NCBI GenBank assembly: GCA_030762935.1
Contig: CM060900.1
Location: 108,838,620-108,902,619, forward strand
DNA: 64,000 nucleotides
DNA from: Hymenopus coronatus
Lineage: Eukaryota; Arthropoda; Insecta; Mantodea; Hymenopodidae
Direction of reading: 5' to 3'
The notes below the pieces were generated by a model that was not told the DNA's origin, did not search any database, and was given only the letters and a program-made list of their open reading frames with translations. This document shows, piece after piece, positions 21,236 through 33,755 of this stretch (positions are counted from its first letter, which is position 1; each line of letters begins with the position of its first letter). Both the position numbers and the translations under genes were made by a program.

Positions 21236-24200
21236 GAATAAAACACGTCAGAAGTTTTCATTCAATTATTTTGCAAGAGAAGGGAAGAACATTTATCGCA
21301 TTGCCGTTAGTATTTGTTATAGCAAGGCGGTTTTCTTAGTAGTATGCAAATAACATTAGCAACGCAACTTGTGATTTACAAACAGGTACAAAGTATAATA
21401 ATTGCTCTGAGCATTGTGTATGCATTCGCCATATTCAGCGTTACAACTGAGATGTGTATGAGTAAAGGCACGAGAATTATGCATCACTAACTGCCTGTTA
21501 TTTCACTTCTTTATGTAAATTATATATATGATAACTGGTAAATGTGTACGGACGTGAATAAGAGTTTCGTCTATCGTGCATTATGTTCAACATAACAAAA
21601 GAAGCAGCAGTAATGCAGTGAATGATAACCCTGACGCAGAAAATGAACAAGGGAACGGATACCTTCACAAAATGGTGTTTTTTTTCACAAAGCACAACCG
21701 CGGTGCTGCCATGTTCTTGTAATTGAATAGTTAGTTGAAGGTTAGTGATCCTGGTTGGAGAATCTTGGAATGTGCATTGAGTACCTACATAAGAGAGGAA
21801 TGAAGGACAGGAGTGCCAAAAAATATAGCATTTCAAGATTTTCAGCGACCCCACGTAACTCTTTCATATTTTTTAAACGAATAGGTTGATGTATTACGCA
21901 GCTTTAGATAATTATCGAATTAGACAGCACCAGGGAGACCATATTAATAATCAGGTTCAGACTCTCATCACGTGCCGTATTTTATTTGTTGCATCATAGA
22001 GATTGCTAACGTGTACCGAAATCCTTAATCATAGGTCCTAGATTACGAAGATGCATATTTTGGAGATCATTATTTGATTTTGTAAGACCTACTTTATACA
22101 CAAATTTTTAACTTTATTTTCAAATTCTCTAAAGAAGAGCACGGAACAAATACATGTGTTTAATTAATTTCTAAATTACCGGATTATTATTCTTAAACCA
22201 CGTTTACTGCCTCTGTAGCAGTTCGACCCATCTATAAATTGTTTTGCACCGTTCTGTGCACTAATTTTAGGAAGCTAAGTCTGAGTTTTATGACATTTTT
22301 ATGGATTTAATAGATATATAATTATATATTTTAATGCTGAGAAGTCATTTTAGTGGTTATTTTTCAAACACATTTAGGTCATCAGAAATCTGGTCCCCAA
22401 ATATAACACACACATTAAAGGATAAAAGATTAGGCTTACTAAAATGTTTCACAGATATTTAAAAAATACTGAACATTGTTCCTGCAATAAAAACTGAAAG
22501 GAAAGCTTATTTTATTTGCTATCCAATGGTATTATTTCTGAAAGTACATAATATAAAGTCACAATTTGAATGCTGCGGTTCTTATTTCTTATGGATTTTA
22601 CACTTTCTGCACTTGGTACTGCATTGAAAAGTATGCACAGGCCATACTATTGTTATTTTTTTTTTAATCGAAGCTCTGCTTTAAGTGTGTCTATAATAGC
22701 TTTTCTAATACCGGCAATCATATTATTTGCCCTGACTGAATTGTTTTTCCGCAAATGCATTGATCGGCGTACAGCATAATTATTGAAACATTCGGAAACC
22801 CGATTAGAGAAAGAAAAGCCAAGGACTAACGAAATTTCGGGACAAATGCTGTCAGCGGGGTGGAGTTTAAAATTCCAAAATGCGGTACTGTCCCGCAAAA
22901 TTTGGAATGGGCGGTCACTCGAATTATGATTTACTGTTTCTCGGGATTCTTAGTCTTATTAGTCCACACATATCAGAATGCATAAAGAAACAAGTTAATA
23001 AGAAATGTACTTAGTAAATGGATAGGAAAAATAATTTACTATTCACAACTGCCAGAATTTAAGGGCATTTGCATGAGTTTAAACAATTATTCGCACGTTT
23101 CCAGACATATTCTACCCCAGTAGACATTGATATACTTTGTAGTGCTGTAAGAAATTCGAAGAGCTGATGAAGGCAGCATAAATGTACACAGATAAAGAAT
23201 ACAGATGGCACCTTTATCCATGATTTGAAATTCTCAATACTTGCTAACTTATACTTAAATTTTGACTATAAATTGTAATATTACAACAGTATTTATATTA
23301 ATTTTATACAACCATCCCTTCACAGGAAGTGGTTTTGATAGAGGAAGCAGTTGCCTCCACTCTGGATAGCATTTAGCCGAGTTCTGGAACACGGAGGTAT
23401 GTGCAGCATATGCGGTGATAGGTGCAGTGCATGGACTTCAGCATGGTACCTACTAACGATTTCCTTCCAAACACCCCTTCAGGAAAGGTTGCCTCTCCCG
23501 TGGGAACCCAAGCTTGGATTCTGCTTGCCTATCCTTTGGTAGTTCCAGCAAACTCTTGGAATTACCTTGATGCTAACATCTGTCTTGATGATGGTGAAGA
23601 ATTATAACATTACAGAAGTCAAGAAGCTGCATAAAGTTATACAGAAATCCACGGACTCGTTTCTGCTTAATGTGACATTTTAATCAGTTTCACGAAGAAA
23701 AAGAGCTTTTCAGGCAGTATGAACAGGCAATTCCTTTCATGTGGTTTGTTGAACGGAGAGCTGTGTGACTTGGGCCTGGTGCTTCTTTGAATCAACGATC
23801 GTAGATATAACCGTAATTCCGCCCATCGAGATGAATATAGAAATAGTTCTGTGTACACGGATCTCATCACACGCCAACATATCTTGAGATATTTCCCTCG
23901 TCTTTGCACCAATTGATCCCAGTCAGAATTGCAACTTGGAAGTTCCTATAGCCCTAAAATCCTGACGTTCTTTGTGTATAGCTTAATGTGAATAACTTCC
24001 TAGCTATGGATTAAAACCACCGATAAAACTTCCAGTCGCACTGCTTTCATTGTCTGGGTTTAAATGCAAAGTAAACCAGTTTTTCTTTCTGGGGTTACAT
24101 GACAGCGAAGCTTGTCAAAGCAAGCAGGAGGAGGAGAGCATAAACACTGTTACATCACATCTGCAGTACACTGTAAAGAACAGTTACATGATTTCGGCCT

Positions 24201-25145
24201 TTTCCTGTTGTAATACATGACAAATACACTTAAAATGCATTCTTAGTTTTCTACACATCTTTGAAAATTCAATTTCAATCGTGAAATGCACTCTTAAACT
24301 CATTTATGTAAAGCTATTTTCTTATATTCCTTAAATTACAATAGTCTTCTTATTAAAAATAAACACAACCACGGAAGAAGAAGAAGAAGAAGAAGAAGAA
24401 GAAACATACTGAGAGAATATATGACCAACATCCTTTAGAAATTCCTCGTATGACACAGGAACACAAAGCGAAAGCAAAATGAACCCAAGACTTTAATTAA
24501 ACAGATGGCTTACAGCTGAATAAGGAGATCAAGACGTGAGATTGGTGACACAATTTTCTGTCACAGAACAGAGGCATGTACTTGCTGGAACATGGAGTGT
24601 GAGTCACATTAACACGTCATTCTTTTACTGACTGATATAGACGCTATTATAAAGTGATTCTTTTGTGTGACTGTGCTAGAAGATCAAAGAGTACTTAGGA
24701 TAGTGAGGTATGTGGCATTGTGGAGCAGGCATTTTTGCTTCTTCTCAAGGATCTTGTTTAAAATGGTGAGTGTACCTCATTACATGCGGGTGGTGGAGAA
24801 TTCAACTGGTACTAGAGGAGTGCAATATCTTTCCAAAACCATGAGCTTTTAATAAGACGAATGCTGCATGCTTCTAATACAAACGGTTAAAGAAATATCA
24901 CCTTATAAGGTAACAACTAACGCCTTTATTGTGGCAAATGCTTCTACGGTGCATGAAAGGTGAGAGGAAGGTGTTAAAAGGGAACTTGAATAAGGAGTGA
25001 CAGCTTCAGCTGCTTATAAAATGACCATCATGTTTACATTTTAACGTATCACGATTTCAAAACAAATTAAAGTAGTGCATTAATTCGGTACATTTTTTGT
25101 TTGTTTAAATGACTTTCAAATTTGAATAGTGCATTCAACTCTCAT
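21236..25145. other. Long anonymous stretch
   Basis: Nearly 4 kb without a repeat I can match or a supported gene. A region at 23345-23607 has higher GC and two overlapping 60-codon frames that read smoothly. No splice sites, start context or family resemblance made them callable. Confidence 0.45.
24374..24403. repeat. (AAG)n microsatellite
   Basis: About ten AAG units. Confidence 0.96.
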
Positions 25146-25875
25146 TCAGGATCATTCTTATCTGATAAATTATAGCCAGGAAGTGTTACCATAATACAGT
25201 ATGGTACCTTGGAGATAATTTGGCCCATAATGGTTTTTTTTTATCCAACTTTGGAAAACATGTTATAAACATACCTACACATATATTTTACTTTGTTGTA
25301 TTCAACATTAGAATCGGAATTATTGCTTTCATATTACATAGAGAAGCTCAAATCATTATGAGATTTCAGTACTATGGGCAATACAGTGAACACCATAATC
25401 TGAGAAGTACTGAATTTCCCCAATTTTGAACCCCCCATTATATGAAAGTAATAGTGTATTATATTTCGTATTGGATGCACAATAAAGTTAAAAATGTATT
25501 TTGAAATTATAGTTTTTATTTCATACTGTATCCTATATGAAATATAATGAACTATTTCTCTCATACAATAGGGGGGTCCAAAATTGGGTAAGTCTGGTGT
25601 TCTTAAAATTGCGGTTTCATCGTGTTGAATTGTCATAATACCAATTTAAGATATTTTTTTTTCAAATGTTGGGCTTCTCTATGTAATATGAGAGCAATAA
25701 ATTAAAATTTTACATTGGATACAATATATGTGTGTATATTTATAAAATATATTTTCCAAGTTAGGTCACAGTAACCCATTAAAGGCCAAAGTCGCTCAAG
25801 TTTATGGTAAAAGGTTCAATACTGTATTATGGTAATAGTCCCCAGCCGCAATTTATTAGGCAAGAATGATCCTGA
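25146..25875. mobile_element. 730-bp inverted-repeat (fold-back) element
   Basis: The whole element folds on itself about 25510. Matching arm blocks, left versus reverse complement of right, are: TCAGGATCATTCTT (25146) with the same (25862-25875); TTACCATAATACAGTAT (25187) with the same near 25833; TCATATTACATAGAGAAGC (25330) with the same near 25680; and CCAATTTTGAACCCCCC (25419) with CCAATTTTGGACCCCCC near 25585. Between these blocks the arms are diverged and carry indels. There is no ORF of length. It is a MITE or fold-back type DNA element. No clear target-site duplication was found. Confidence 0.8.
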
Positions 25876-26519
25876 GCAATATTAAAATTTGAAAGTTATA
25901 AAAAGTTATAAAAAAAATCGGCGTATAAGATCCCCAGTATGGACACAATACCGCACACTACAGACACATATTGCACAGCTGGATGACTTTGAGAGTGTAT
26001 TATGTATTTGTAGAATTCGGTGATATCAGACATATGGAAATCACTGAGCTTTCACTTTATTACATGTGTGCCTTAAAATGTGAGTAACGTAACATTTTAA
26101 ACACAGGAACCAGAGTTTGTGATATTGTTTCCTATTTTAATGCAAAACTTCAACACACGAATTCTCTCCTTAATAATATTGGGATACAAATTCAGAGCTG
26201 TTGTTAAAAACAGCAGTATACTGCTTATTTTACACTTTTAACTGGAAGGAAATAGGTTTTTCGCTTTCCTTCTGAGGACTCTATTCAGGCCAAATTTTGG
26301 AACACACATCGGGCATAATAATATATGTAAACATGTGTTTTAATTATTTGTTTAAAGTGGGTGAAGAGTCGTGAAGAGTCGCAGCGAATCGGAGAAGTAT
26401 CCTGCCGTAAGTTGCATTAGATTCAAAAGGCCAAAAGCAGAGTTCAGGTGGCGTTTACCGCAACAAGTCAACAAATGCTAGGAATTACACAATTTCCCGA
26501 AATCAAAGTTCATAGGTTT
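25876..26519. other. No gene recognised
   Basis: AT-rich. GTGAAGAGTC is directly repeated at about 26361 and 26371. Nothing else was supported. Confidence 0.45.
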
Positions 26520-27335
26520 TTTTAAACAGGCAGTTTAAAAAACAAATATTAGCAGAATTGCTTCCTTATAAGTAGAAGCGATAGAAGGGCATACACTAGG
26601 CTAAAGCGATAGTAAACTGTTTTAAATGCTGTTAGATATGAGAAACAATTGAGGTTTGGTTCGCTTTGTTGGTTCCGTTTGAGAAAAGTTGGGTAGTTTA
26701 AAACTGAAACCAATAACAAGTAATATCTACAAAAGAACAAGAAAAAAGAAAGAAAAAAAAAAGGCCAATCTACAAAAGAACAAGAAAAAAGAAAAAAAAA
26801 ACGGCCAATCTACAAGAAAAATGTAGGTATATTACATAAATTATGTGCTTTAATGAGATCTACATTTTTTGTGTATTACGTTTTTGTCTCTCTTGCGGTT
26901 TAATCGTTATGCAAAACTCATCCAGAATAAAGAGCTCTTCAGAGGCTATTCTCAGAAAGTTCAAAATGTACATTTTATTTGTCATGTAAATATTTTTAAT
27001 ATGTGGTATTTCAATCAAAATCGTTAGAGCCATTTTTGAGAAAAAGAAATTCAAAAAAATGTCCATGTAAAAGGTAGTTTGTGTGGGAGGATTTTTGTTT
27101 TTAATTCCTCGTGTCCCATCCTTTTAAGATACTAAATGTAAATACTAAGTTTGGTTTTTAGTGGGCTTTCCGTTTTTGAGCTGTTCATAGACATACTTCT
27201 AAAATGTTGTTTTCGGACTCATCGGACCTCAAAACATTTTTGCGGTTAAATCTCGACATAGAATTTTTGGGTGGAATACAATACTTTCTCTAGCTATTAA
27301 ATACATTGTACGTACATACGTGCTGGAGAAAGTAA
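26520..27335 (-). mobile_element. rpt1, near full-length copy
   Basis: From AACAAATATTAGCAGAATTG (26540) through AGGCTAAAGCGATAGTA, TTTAAAACTGAAACCAATAA and AAAATCGTTAGAGCCATTTT to TTTTTGGGTGGAATACAATA and CTTTCTCTAGC at 27283. The far palindrome arm GTGCTGGAGAAAGTAATA is near 27321. It contains a purine-rich tandem duplication at 26726-26813. Confidence 0.87.
26726..26813. repeat. Purine-rich tandem duplication
   Basis: The unit TCTACAAAAGAACAAGAAAA plus an A/G-rich run and GGCCAA occurs at 26726 and 26769. A third TCTAC is at 26809. The period is 40-43 bp. Confidence 0.93.
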
Positions 27336-28426
27336 TAAATAGACAGCGCTAGCTTGGATGCAAGAAAAAAAATACTTTCACTAAGAGAAAGAAACTGTAA
27401 ATTACCGATAAAACAGGACAGTAAAATAATTGAATACTACATAATCAAACAGAAAGAAGATAACTAATCATAGTGGCGAGAAGTATGGCATTATAAAGGG
27501 AAAAGGGAGCAGGAAATACTTAGGATTTTCTACCGAACCACAAAGAAAAGGATTAAATATGTGTTGAACACAGGAGCTCTAGAATAAATAATAATACAAA
27601 TAAAACAACAAAATAAAAACAAAGAAAAAAAAACTAGTAGGCGTCGAGCAGAAACGAAGGTGTGGTGATGAAATCAAAGGCGGGAGAAGGAAATGACAAT
27701 TACATAAAACATTAATGGAGAGCAAGTCATATTATGTGTACTTATCTCATGTAACTTTAACAAAATGTTACCAAATCTCAAAGAACAAAGTGATGATTAA
27801 ATACGAAATTAATAACGGAAGCTTTGCTAACAAAGGGGACATGCAATCATTGCTGACATGGAACAGCAACAAAGAAATCGCAAAGATGAAAGAGTGGGGA
27901 GCACGGAAATGTTCTGGCTCAGCAGCAGAGTGGTTGGCATTGTGCGTCACCTTGTAGACCATGAACGCAATTAATTGCAAGGGTTACTGTCTGTATAATA
28001 TAGGCGTTTCTGATTTAACTATTGCCTCAAGTGTTCTATCTCATTAGCCATTTTGTCATATGATACTATTTCGTTAATTCGCTAAAGATGGTGTTTCCAA
28101 AATAACAATCTTCCCAATATGTTACTTGCCACTATGCTCTTTACGTACGCAGACCGACTTGAAATTTCTCTGACATGCAGTTGCAGGATTCAAAAGCAGC
28201 AGCATGGGAAGCAACCTGGTTCATTTGAAGACAAAGAATACCAGAAACTTGAGTGTGTTATAGATAACGAACAGATAATGCATAAAAGTTTCGCCTTCGA
28301 ATAAATTGAGACCAAGAATTGACAATGAGAACAGGAAATATATTGTAGTGGCAAGTACTTTTCTATATTAACTTTGAGAAGGAGTATTTCAGTGTGAAAT
28401 CTGTCATGTTGCATTCACATTGCTTC
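27336..28426. other. No gene recognised
   Basis: Purine-rich AT sequence with short frames only. Confidence 0.45.
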
Positions 28427-28929
28427 TCAAATCGATCTACTACAAACTGTTCTTACAAAACGCATTCTTCTGTCCACTTCTTGTTAATCCAAATATACTT
28501 TCAATTCACATTTACACATTTCGTTGTACGATACATTAGATAAAGCGATAGTCAGATCTTTACACGATGACTAAATTCCATGCTCCTTGCATGACCACGA
28601 AAACGGAAGAAAAAACAGAATGACTTCTTATTTGAGAACAGTATAATCATCTGAAAATTCAGACTAATAATAGGGAATCCCTTGTAAATGGTTAACCCCA
28701 CAAAAAGATGCATTTGACATAAATTGCAGTCTACACATTTTTTCTGCAGTAAGATTTGGTGTAGGGTTTATCAGTTGTGCAAAATTCATTCAAAATATAG
28801 AGATCTTCAGAGCATTTTCCCATAAAATTCAAGATAAACATTTCATTTCTCATGGAAATATCTTGAACATGTGGTATTTTAATTAATATCGTTGAAGCCA
28901 TAAATGCGCTATAAATGGTGAACTCTACC

Positions 28930-28951
28930 AAAAAAAAAAAAAAAAAAAAAA
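28930..28951. repeat. Poly(A) run, 22 bp
   Basis: A homopolymer run inside the rpt1 copy, at the start of its second internal unit. Confidence 0.97.
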
Positions 28952-29182
28952 GGTGTATTTGACATAAATTCAGAGCTTTAACGAGATCTGCAATTTGGTA
29001 TACGGTTTACCAGTTATGCAAATTACATTCAATTCAGAAAAAAATTCCCAGAAAATTCAGAAAATTCAAATTATACATTTAATTACTCATGAAAATATCC
29101 TAAGCATACGGTATTTTGATTTAAAAAGTTGAAGTCATGAATATTTTGTAAACGGTAACTCAAAAATGAATAAAATAAGCGT

Positions 29183-29410
29183 TTTTTGGGTAGTGTCTAA
29201 CGCCCGCTTTTACTGCGCTGGCACCGCAGGCGATGACACTGATGATGAAGCCCCGGTGGAATGTGATGGCGGGGGAAACCGGAGAACCCGGAGAAAACAC
29301 GCCCCTGCGCCGCTTTGTCCACCACAAATCTCACATGCGGTCGCTTGGGATCGAACCCGGACCGTCTAGGTGAGAGGCAAGTGGTCTGACCACTCGGCCA
29401 CGGCGCGGCC
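29183..29410 (-). mobile_element. SINE type A nested in rpt1
   Basis: A near-complete reverse copy. The 3' block is GTGTCTAACGCCCGCTTTTA at 29193, the body is rich in CCGGAGAAAAC, box B is at about 29350 (GGATCGAACCCGG) and the box A complement is GGTCTGACCACTCGGCCACG at 29383. Compared with other copies its body lacks the block between CAGTGTCATCG and CTTCATTCC only in part. Confidence 0.9.
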
Positions 29411-29912
29411 AAATTAGGTGTTTGATATAAGCTGTGATCTTTAACGAGATCTAGATTTTTGGTGTAGTAAGATTTTGTTTAGATTTATCAGTTATGTAAA
29501 ATTCATTCAAAATGAAGAGGCCTCGAGAGGATATTTTCAGAAAATTCAAGATACACTCTTCATTTCTCGTTATATCTTAAACGTATGGTAGGTATTTTAA
29601 TTAAAATCGTTGAAGTCAGTTTTGAGAAAATAATCTTTTCGAAAAGCTTTCCATGTAAAGGTAAGTTTTGGAGTGGGATAATTTTCTTAAAATCTTCATG
29701 TAGCATACTTGGAAGATGCTTAAGTACTAAGTATGACATTTAACCAAATTTTCGTTTTTGAATTACGTTTCATAGGTGAACTTACACAAATTTGTTGTGA
29801 ATTCAGGGACGTACATAGCCGGTGAAATCTGAGTATCGAAATTTTAAGGTGGAATATACTTCCTCTACTTACTATAGGTAAGCTACTATAGGTAAGCAGC
29901 AGAGAAGGTAAA

Positions 29913-30555
29913 GATAAGTTAACGGTTGAGATTCAACTGAAAGGGAGGTATTTGCATTTGCAATAACAGGAACAACGTGGTTAAGTCCGTTAGAAGTGCA
30001 AAGGAACTGTGCCCATTGCGGAAATATAGATAAAATCTTCATTGTTTAGCAGAATTTCCGGAAACTGAAACATGGAGAGAGGAAGTCTGGAATAATAAAG
30101 AGGCAAATGTTTCGGCATGTAAAACAGTTGAAACAAACGAAGAAAGAGATTCTAAAACAAGTCAGACAGAGAGGGAAGGATAGTGAGAGGCGATAGACAA
30201 GGGGAAAAAATGAGGAGCACATAATTCAATTATTAATAGCTATATTAAACAGAGAGAAAAAGCATTAAGGTTGTTGAGAACAGTGTGATGTATAATTTCA
30301 GAATGGTTGAAAATGGTACACATACCACAGTCTTGGACCCGTTTTGGAGAGTAGTTTTGCTTTCTTTACTGCTTACCTGGACAAGTTAATCTCTGAGGGC
30401 CAAATTTAAGTTAGCACCCGACCAAGGGACACATAACTTCGAACCTTGAACTTTACATCAATCTCCTACAGTTAAATTTAATTTTGTTTGTAGGTCTACT
30501 TCACTGTACAGCAAATAAAATAAGTATTCATATTTACATTTTTTGGGTGATACAA
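29913..30555. other. No gene recognised
   Basis: AT-rich with no supported feature. Confidence 0.45.
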
Positions 30556-31230
30556 ATAAGGGGACAAGGTAGTCTAAGCATACGAAAATTACACCTTAAA
30601 TGAGCTGAAAGTGGTTGTTTGCATTAATAACTTATATATTTTTCAGCAGAAAAGTAATAAAATTTTGTCTTAAAACGTGTGAATTCATGTATCTTTTTCT
30701 CTGATAGTGCTTGCAATACATAATTACACTTTTGCATGCTTGTTCTTAGTAAATCAGCTATCTTCTGAACCTCAATTATTTAACTGTAATACAATTTTAG
30801 TAGAAATTAAAAAAGAAATATATTCGCAAATTCAAAAAATAAAAAATGTGGAAAATTTGCAATGTTGTTGCTTTCTTAATATTACCAATATATACTATAA
30901 CATCACGGTTGTGATTCGGAAAGTTCAACTATGCGTTGTACATATTTGCTGAAAATTTCAGCTTTCCAGCTTTCAAACTTTCTGAAAAAAGGTACATAAA
31001 TACCCAAAAATGCTGTTTTGAGAAAACTGAATTTAAAGATAGAAATGTTCTAAAAAGGGGCTTAACAGTTTAAAAGAATTGTAGACTAGCATTTAAATTA
31101 TATTTAAATTGATTAAAACCCTCTTAGCCTACAAAAGTATTCTGAAACTAGAAATAATAGAGGTTTTATTGGTGCCTAAAGCAAAAATTTTTATTTTTTT
31201 TTAACATTTCAGAGTACCTTGTTCCCTTAA
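30556..31230. mobile_element. TTAA-type MITE (imperfect)
   Basis: The termini are GGGGACAAGGTAGTCTAA at 30560 and, reverse-complemented from 31226, GGGAACAAGGTACTCTGA. Fifteen of 18 positions match. The right flank is TTAA (31227-31230), and the left flank is ATAA (30556-30559), one change from TTAA. The 667-bp interior is AT-rich and non-coding. TTAA targets are typical of piggyBac-type elements, but no transposase is present. Confidence 0.7.
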
Positions 31231-31659
31231 AATTGTATTTAAAATTGTTTACAAGTACATATGGTTGCAGCATTTCAGAATAAACACATTTAAACATAAA
31301 GGTTACTAAAGTAGTGCTGAGAGAATCTAAATCTAAATATAAAATGGCGCTGGGAATATGACATTTTTAATAGATAAATGTGACACTTATCATTTTTTTT
31401 TTTTTTTTTTGAATGATCAACACTTGGTATCATATTTGAAGCAGTCGTTCACAGTTGATATTAGTTAAAGATGAACGCTGATTTTGTTTTAGCTCATGCC
31501 AGAAAATGATTGTCCACGAATATATGTGCTCCCACGCATACAAAACACTTGGTAAGGAGCAAACGTAAAATTTGTCCCTATCCAGAATATAATACAGCTG
31601 TTGTAAAGTACTTTTCCTATGTTAAATTAGACTTATTTAACAGTTCACCGATTAAAAAG
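31231..31659. other. No gene recognised
   Basis: Contains a 17-bp T run at 31394-31410. Otherwise anonymous. Confidence 0.45.
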
Positions 31660-32010
31660 CGTTTTTAGATAAAGTTTTGTGTGCCTATAAACAGCATAAC
31701 TAACAAAGAGGCTGATTATATACGAAACTTAGTCCTTTAAGTTCAATGATCTCCAAAGTTGCGACACGAGATTATCAAGAAAATATACCATCCTTAACTA
31801 ACCTGTACATGGAGAAAAAATTATGTTTTAAAAAATTACCAGCGGTTTTAATTAAAAACCCATTAGTAAGATATTTGCATGGCAAATAAAAGTATATCTT
31901 GAATTTTTTACAGTTATCTTCATTCTGAATCGCCTTTGTGTTAATGGCAAACTGTAAGGGATGCACAAAATCTTACTGCACAAATCACACAACTTATGTC
32001 AGTTTTTGGC
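31660..32010 (+). mobile_element. rpt1 fragment, middle part
   Basis: CTATAAACAGCATAACTAAC, TTGCGACACGAGATTATC and CATGGCAAATAAAAGTATAT match the rpt1 interior. Both ends are missing. Confidence 0.65.
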
Positions 32011-32101
32011 CGACCATTTCAGAGATATTTTTGTTATTGTTTTGGGCTGTCAAATGCCTATTTCAAGTTAAGTCACCATTCACTCTCTTTTTTTTTTTTT
32101 T

Positions 32102-32872
32102 TTTACTTTCTCTACACATACTATTTACATAGTGTATAGAGAAGGTATTGTATTGCACCCAAAAATTCGATACTGAGATTTCACAGGAAACACATATTTT
32201 GGGACCCACTGAATCCAAAAAGAGCATTTTTAGAAGAAGGTCCGTGTGTACCTGTGAACAGCATAGTTCAGAAATGAAAATATTCAGAAACTTGGCATTT
32301 AAGTTTGGTATCTTCCAATGATGCAACACAACATGACAAACAAAATGTATATCTTGAATTTTCTGGGAGTAGCCTCTGAAGACCTCTTCATCCTGGACAA
32401 ATGTTGTATTACTGGCAAACCGTAAGCGATATGCAAAAACTTGCTACGCAAAAAATGTAGATCTCATTAAATTAAGAGAAGAGAGATGAATAATAATTTA
32501 TGGAATATTAGGATTAATATATTTTTTTTGACTTAACCGTTTTCAAGATATTTCGGATTATTGGTTTCAATTTTAAGCCACTTAAACTTTTCTCAAACGG
32601 GGAGACATCTTTCTTCTCATTTCTCGTTTCTCCTGGCAACCAAAGAGATTGGAATGTCAATTGTTTCACATAGGGAGACCGGCTTTTAAAGGACGAGACT
32701 AACACTTTAGCCTGTGCATTACAAGGAAACTAATAGTAAGACTAATTCTACTTAAGGACAATGTTTATCTGGATTATTATGAAGTAGATAGAAGAATAAG
32801 CTTTTTAACAATATTTTGTTACAGAGATGAAAAGAAAGTCATGTGAATGGAAGGGATTAGATTTTTTTCGTA
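32102..32872 (+). mobile_element. rpt1, nearly complete with internal deletion
   Basis: The left palindrome is clear: TACTTTCTCTACACATACTA with CATAGTGTATAGAGAAGG at 32103-32145, then TATTGCACCCAAAAATTCG. About 110 bp are missing between TGATGCAACAC and AACATGACAAAC near 32325. The right end AAAGAAAGTCATGTGAATGG then GGGATTAGATTTTTTT ends at 32872. Confidence 0.85.
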
Positions 32873-33755
32873 CATATATACAATGTACATAATAAATAGA
32901 AAAGGTGTTGTATTCCAACCAAAATTTCGTTACCGAGATTTAACCGGAGACACATATTTTAGGGTCCTCTAAATAAATAAATAAATAAATAAAGCATTTT
33001 TAGAAAAATTTATGTATGTGTGTGTGTGTGCGTCTGTGTGCAGCATAACTGAAAAACGAAAAGTCGGTTAAATATGAAACTTGGTATTTAAGTTCAGTAT
33101 CTTCCAGGGATGCAACAGGAAGATTTTCAGGAAAATCTTTCCACTCTTAACCACCCTTTATGGATTTTTTGTTGTTGAAATTTTTGATTTTCTCAAAAAT
33201 GGCTATATCGATTTTGATGAAAATTTCACATGTCTAAGAAATTTTTATGAAAAACGAAATGCTTATACTGTTTTTTTTCGGAATAGCCTCTGAAAACCTC
33301 TTCATTCTAAATTAATTTTGTGTAACTGAGAAACTGTAAGAGATAGACAAAAGCTTACTACACAAAAATGTAGATCTCGTTAAAACACAATTAATGTCAT
33401 ATACATTTCAGAGTAAACCGCTTCCGAGATATTCCGAGTTATTGGTTTGAATTTTAAGCTACTTTTCTCAAACTTTTTCTTAAACTTTTCGAATTCCTTT
33501 TGTTTACTCTGACAAACAAAGATAACTGAATTACAAATGTTTCGCACAGCGACCGGCTTGTAAAGAATTTGACTATTATTTAGCTCAGTGTATTCCCTTC
33601 CCTTCTGTTTACAAAGGAGTAATAAGATCAATTCTGTAATATTTATCTCGATTAGCATGAGGTAGATAAAAAAGTAACCTTTTGACAGAAAAGTTTGTTT
33701 GCGGAACAACTAGAGAAGGTCAGGTAAATGTAAAACATGTAAATGTTAAAAATCT
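32873..33755 (+). mobile_element. rpt1, near full-length, in tandem with previous
   Basis: It follows the previous copy with no spacer. The left arm is CGTACATATATACAATGTAC, then ATAGAAAAGGTGTTGTATTC and CAACCAAAATTTCG. Internal blocks are in normal order. The right end is CAACTAGAGAAGGTCAGGTA at 33707. An AAAT tetranucleotide run (32974-32992) lies at the junction to the GT tract. Confidence 0.85.

Larger units (their letters stand above)
28427..29912 (-). mobile_element. rpt1, enlarged by internal repetition and a SINE
   Basis: The right part begins near 28430 (ACAAACTGTTCTTACAAAAC). The internal block that reads TTTGACATAAATT..., AACGAGATCT..., TTTACCAGTTATGCA... occurs three times, at about 28690-28910, 28915-29160 and 29415-29600. 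The third follows a type A SINE. The left end is near 29860-29912 (ACTTCCTCTACTTACTATAG ... CAGAGAAGGTAAA), where ACTATAGGTAAGC is itself duplicated. Confidence 0.8.

Noticed and set aside
23345..23607. Two overlapping frames as a coding exon or pseudogene
   Set aside because: They read smoothly for 60 codons but lack acceptor and donor sites, and I could not recognise a family. Left in the anonymous stretch.
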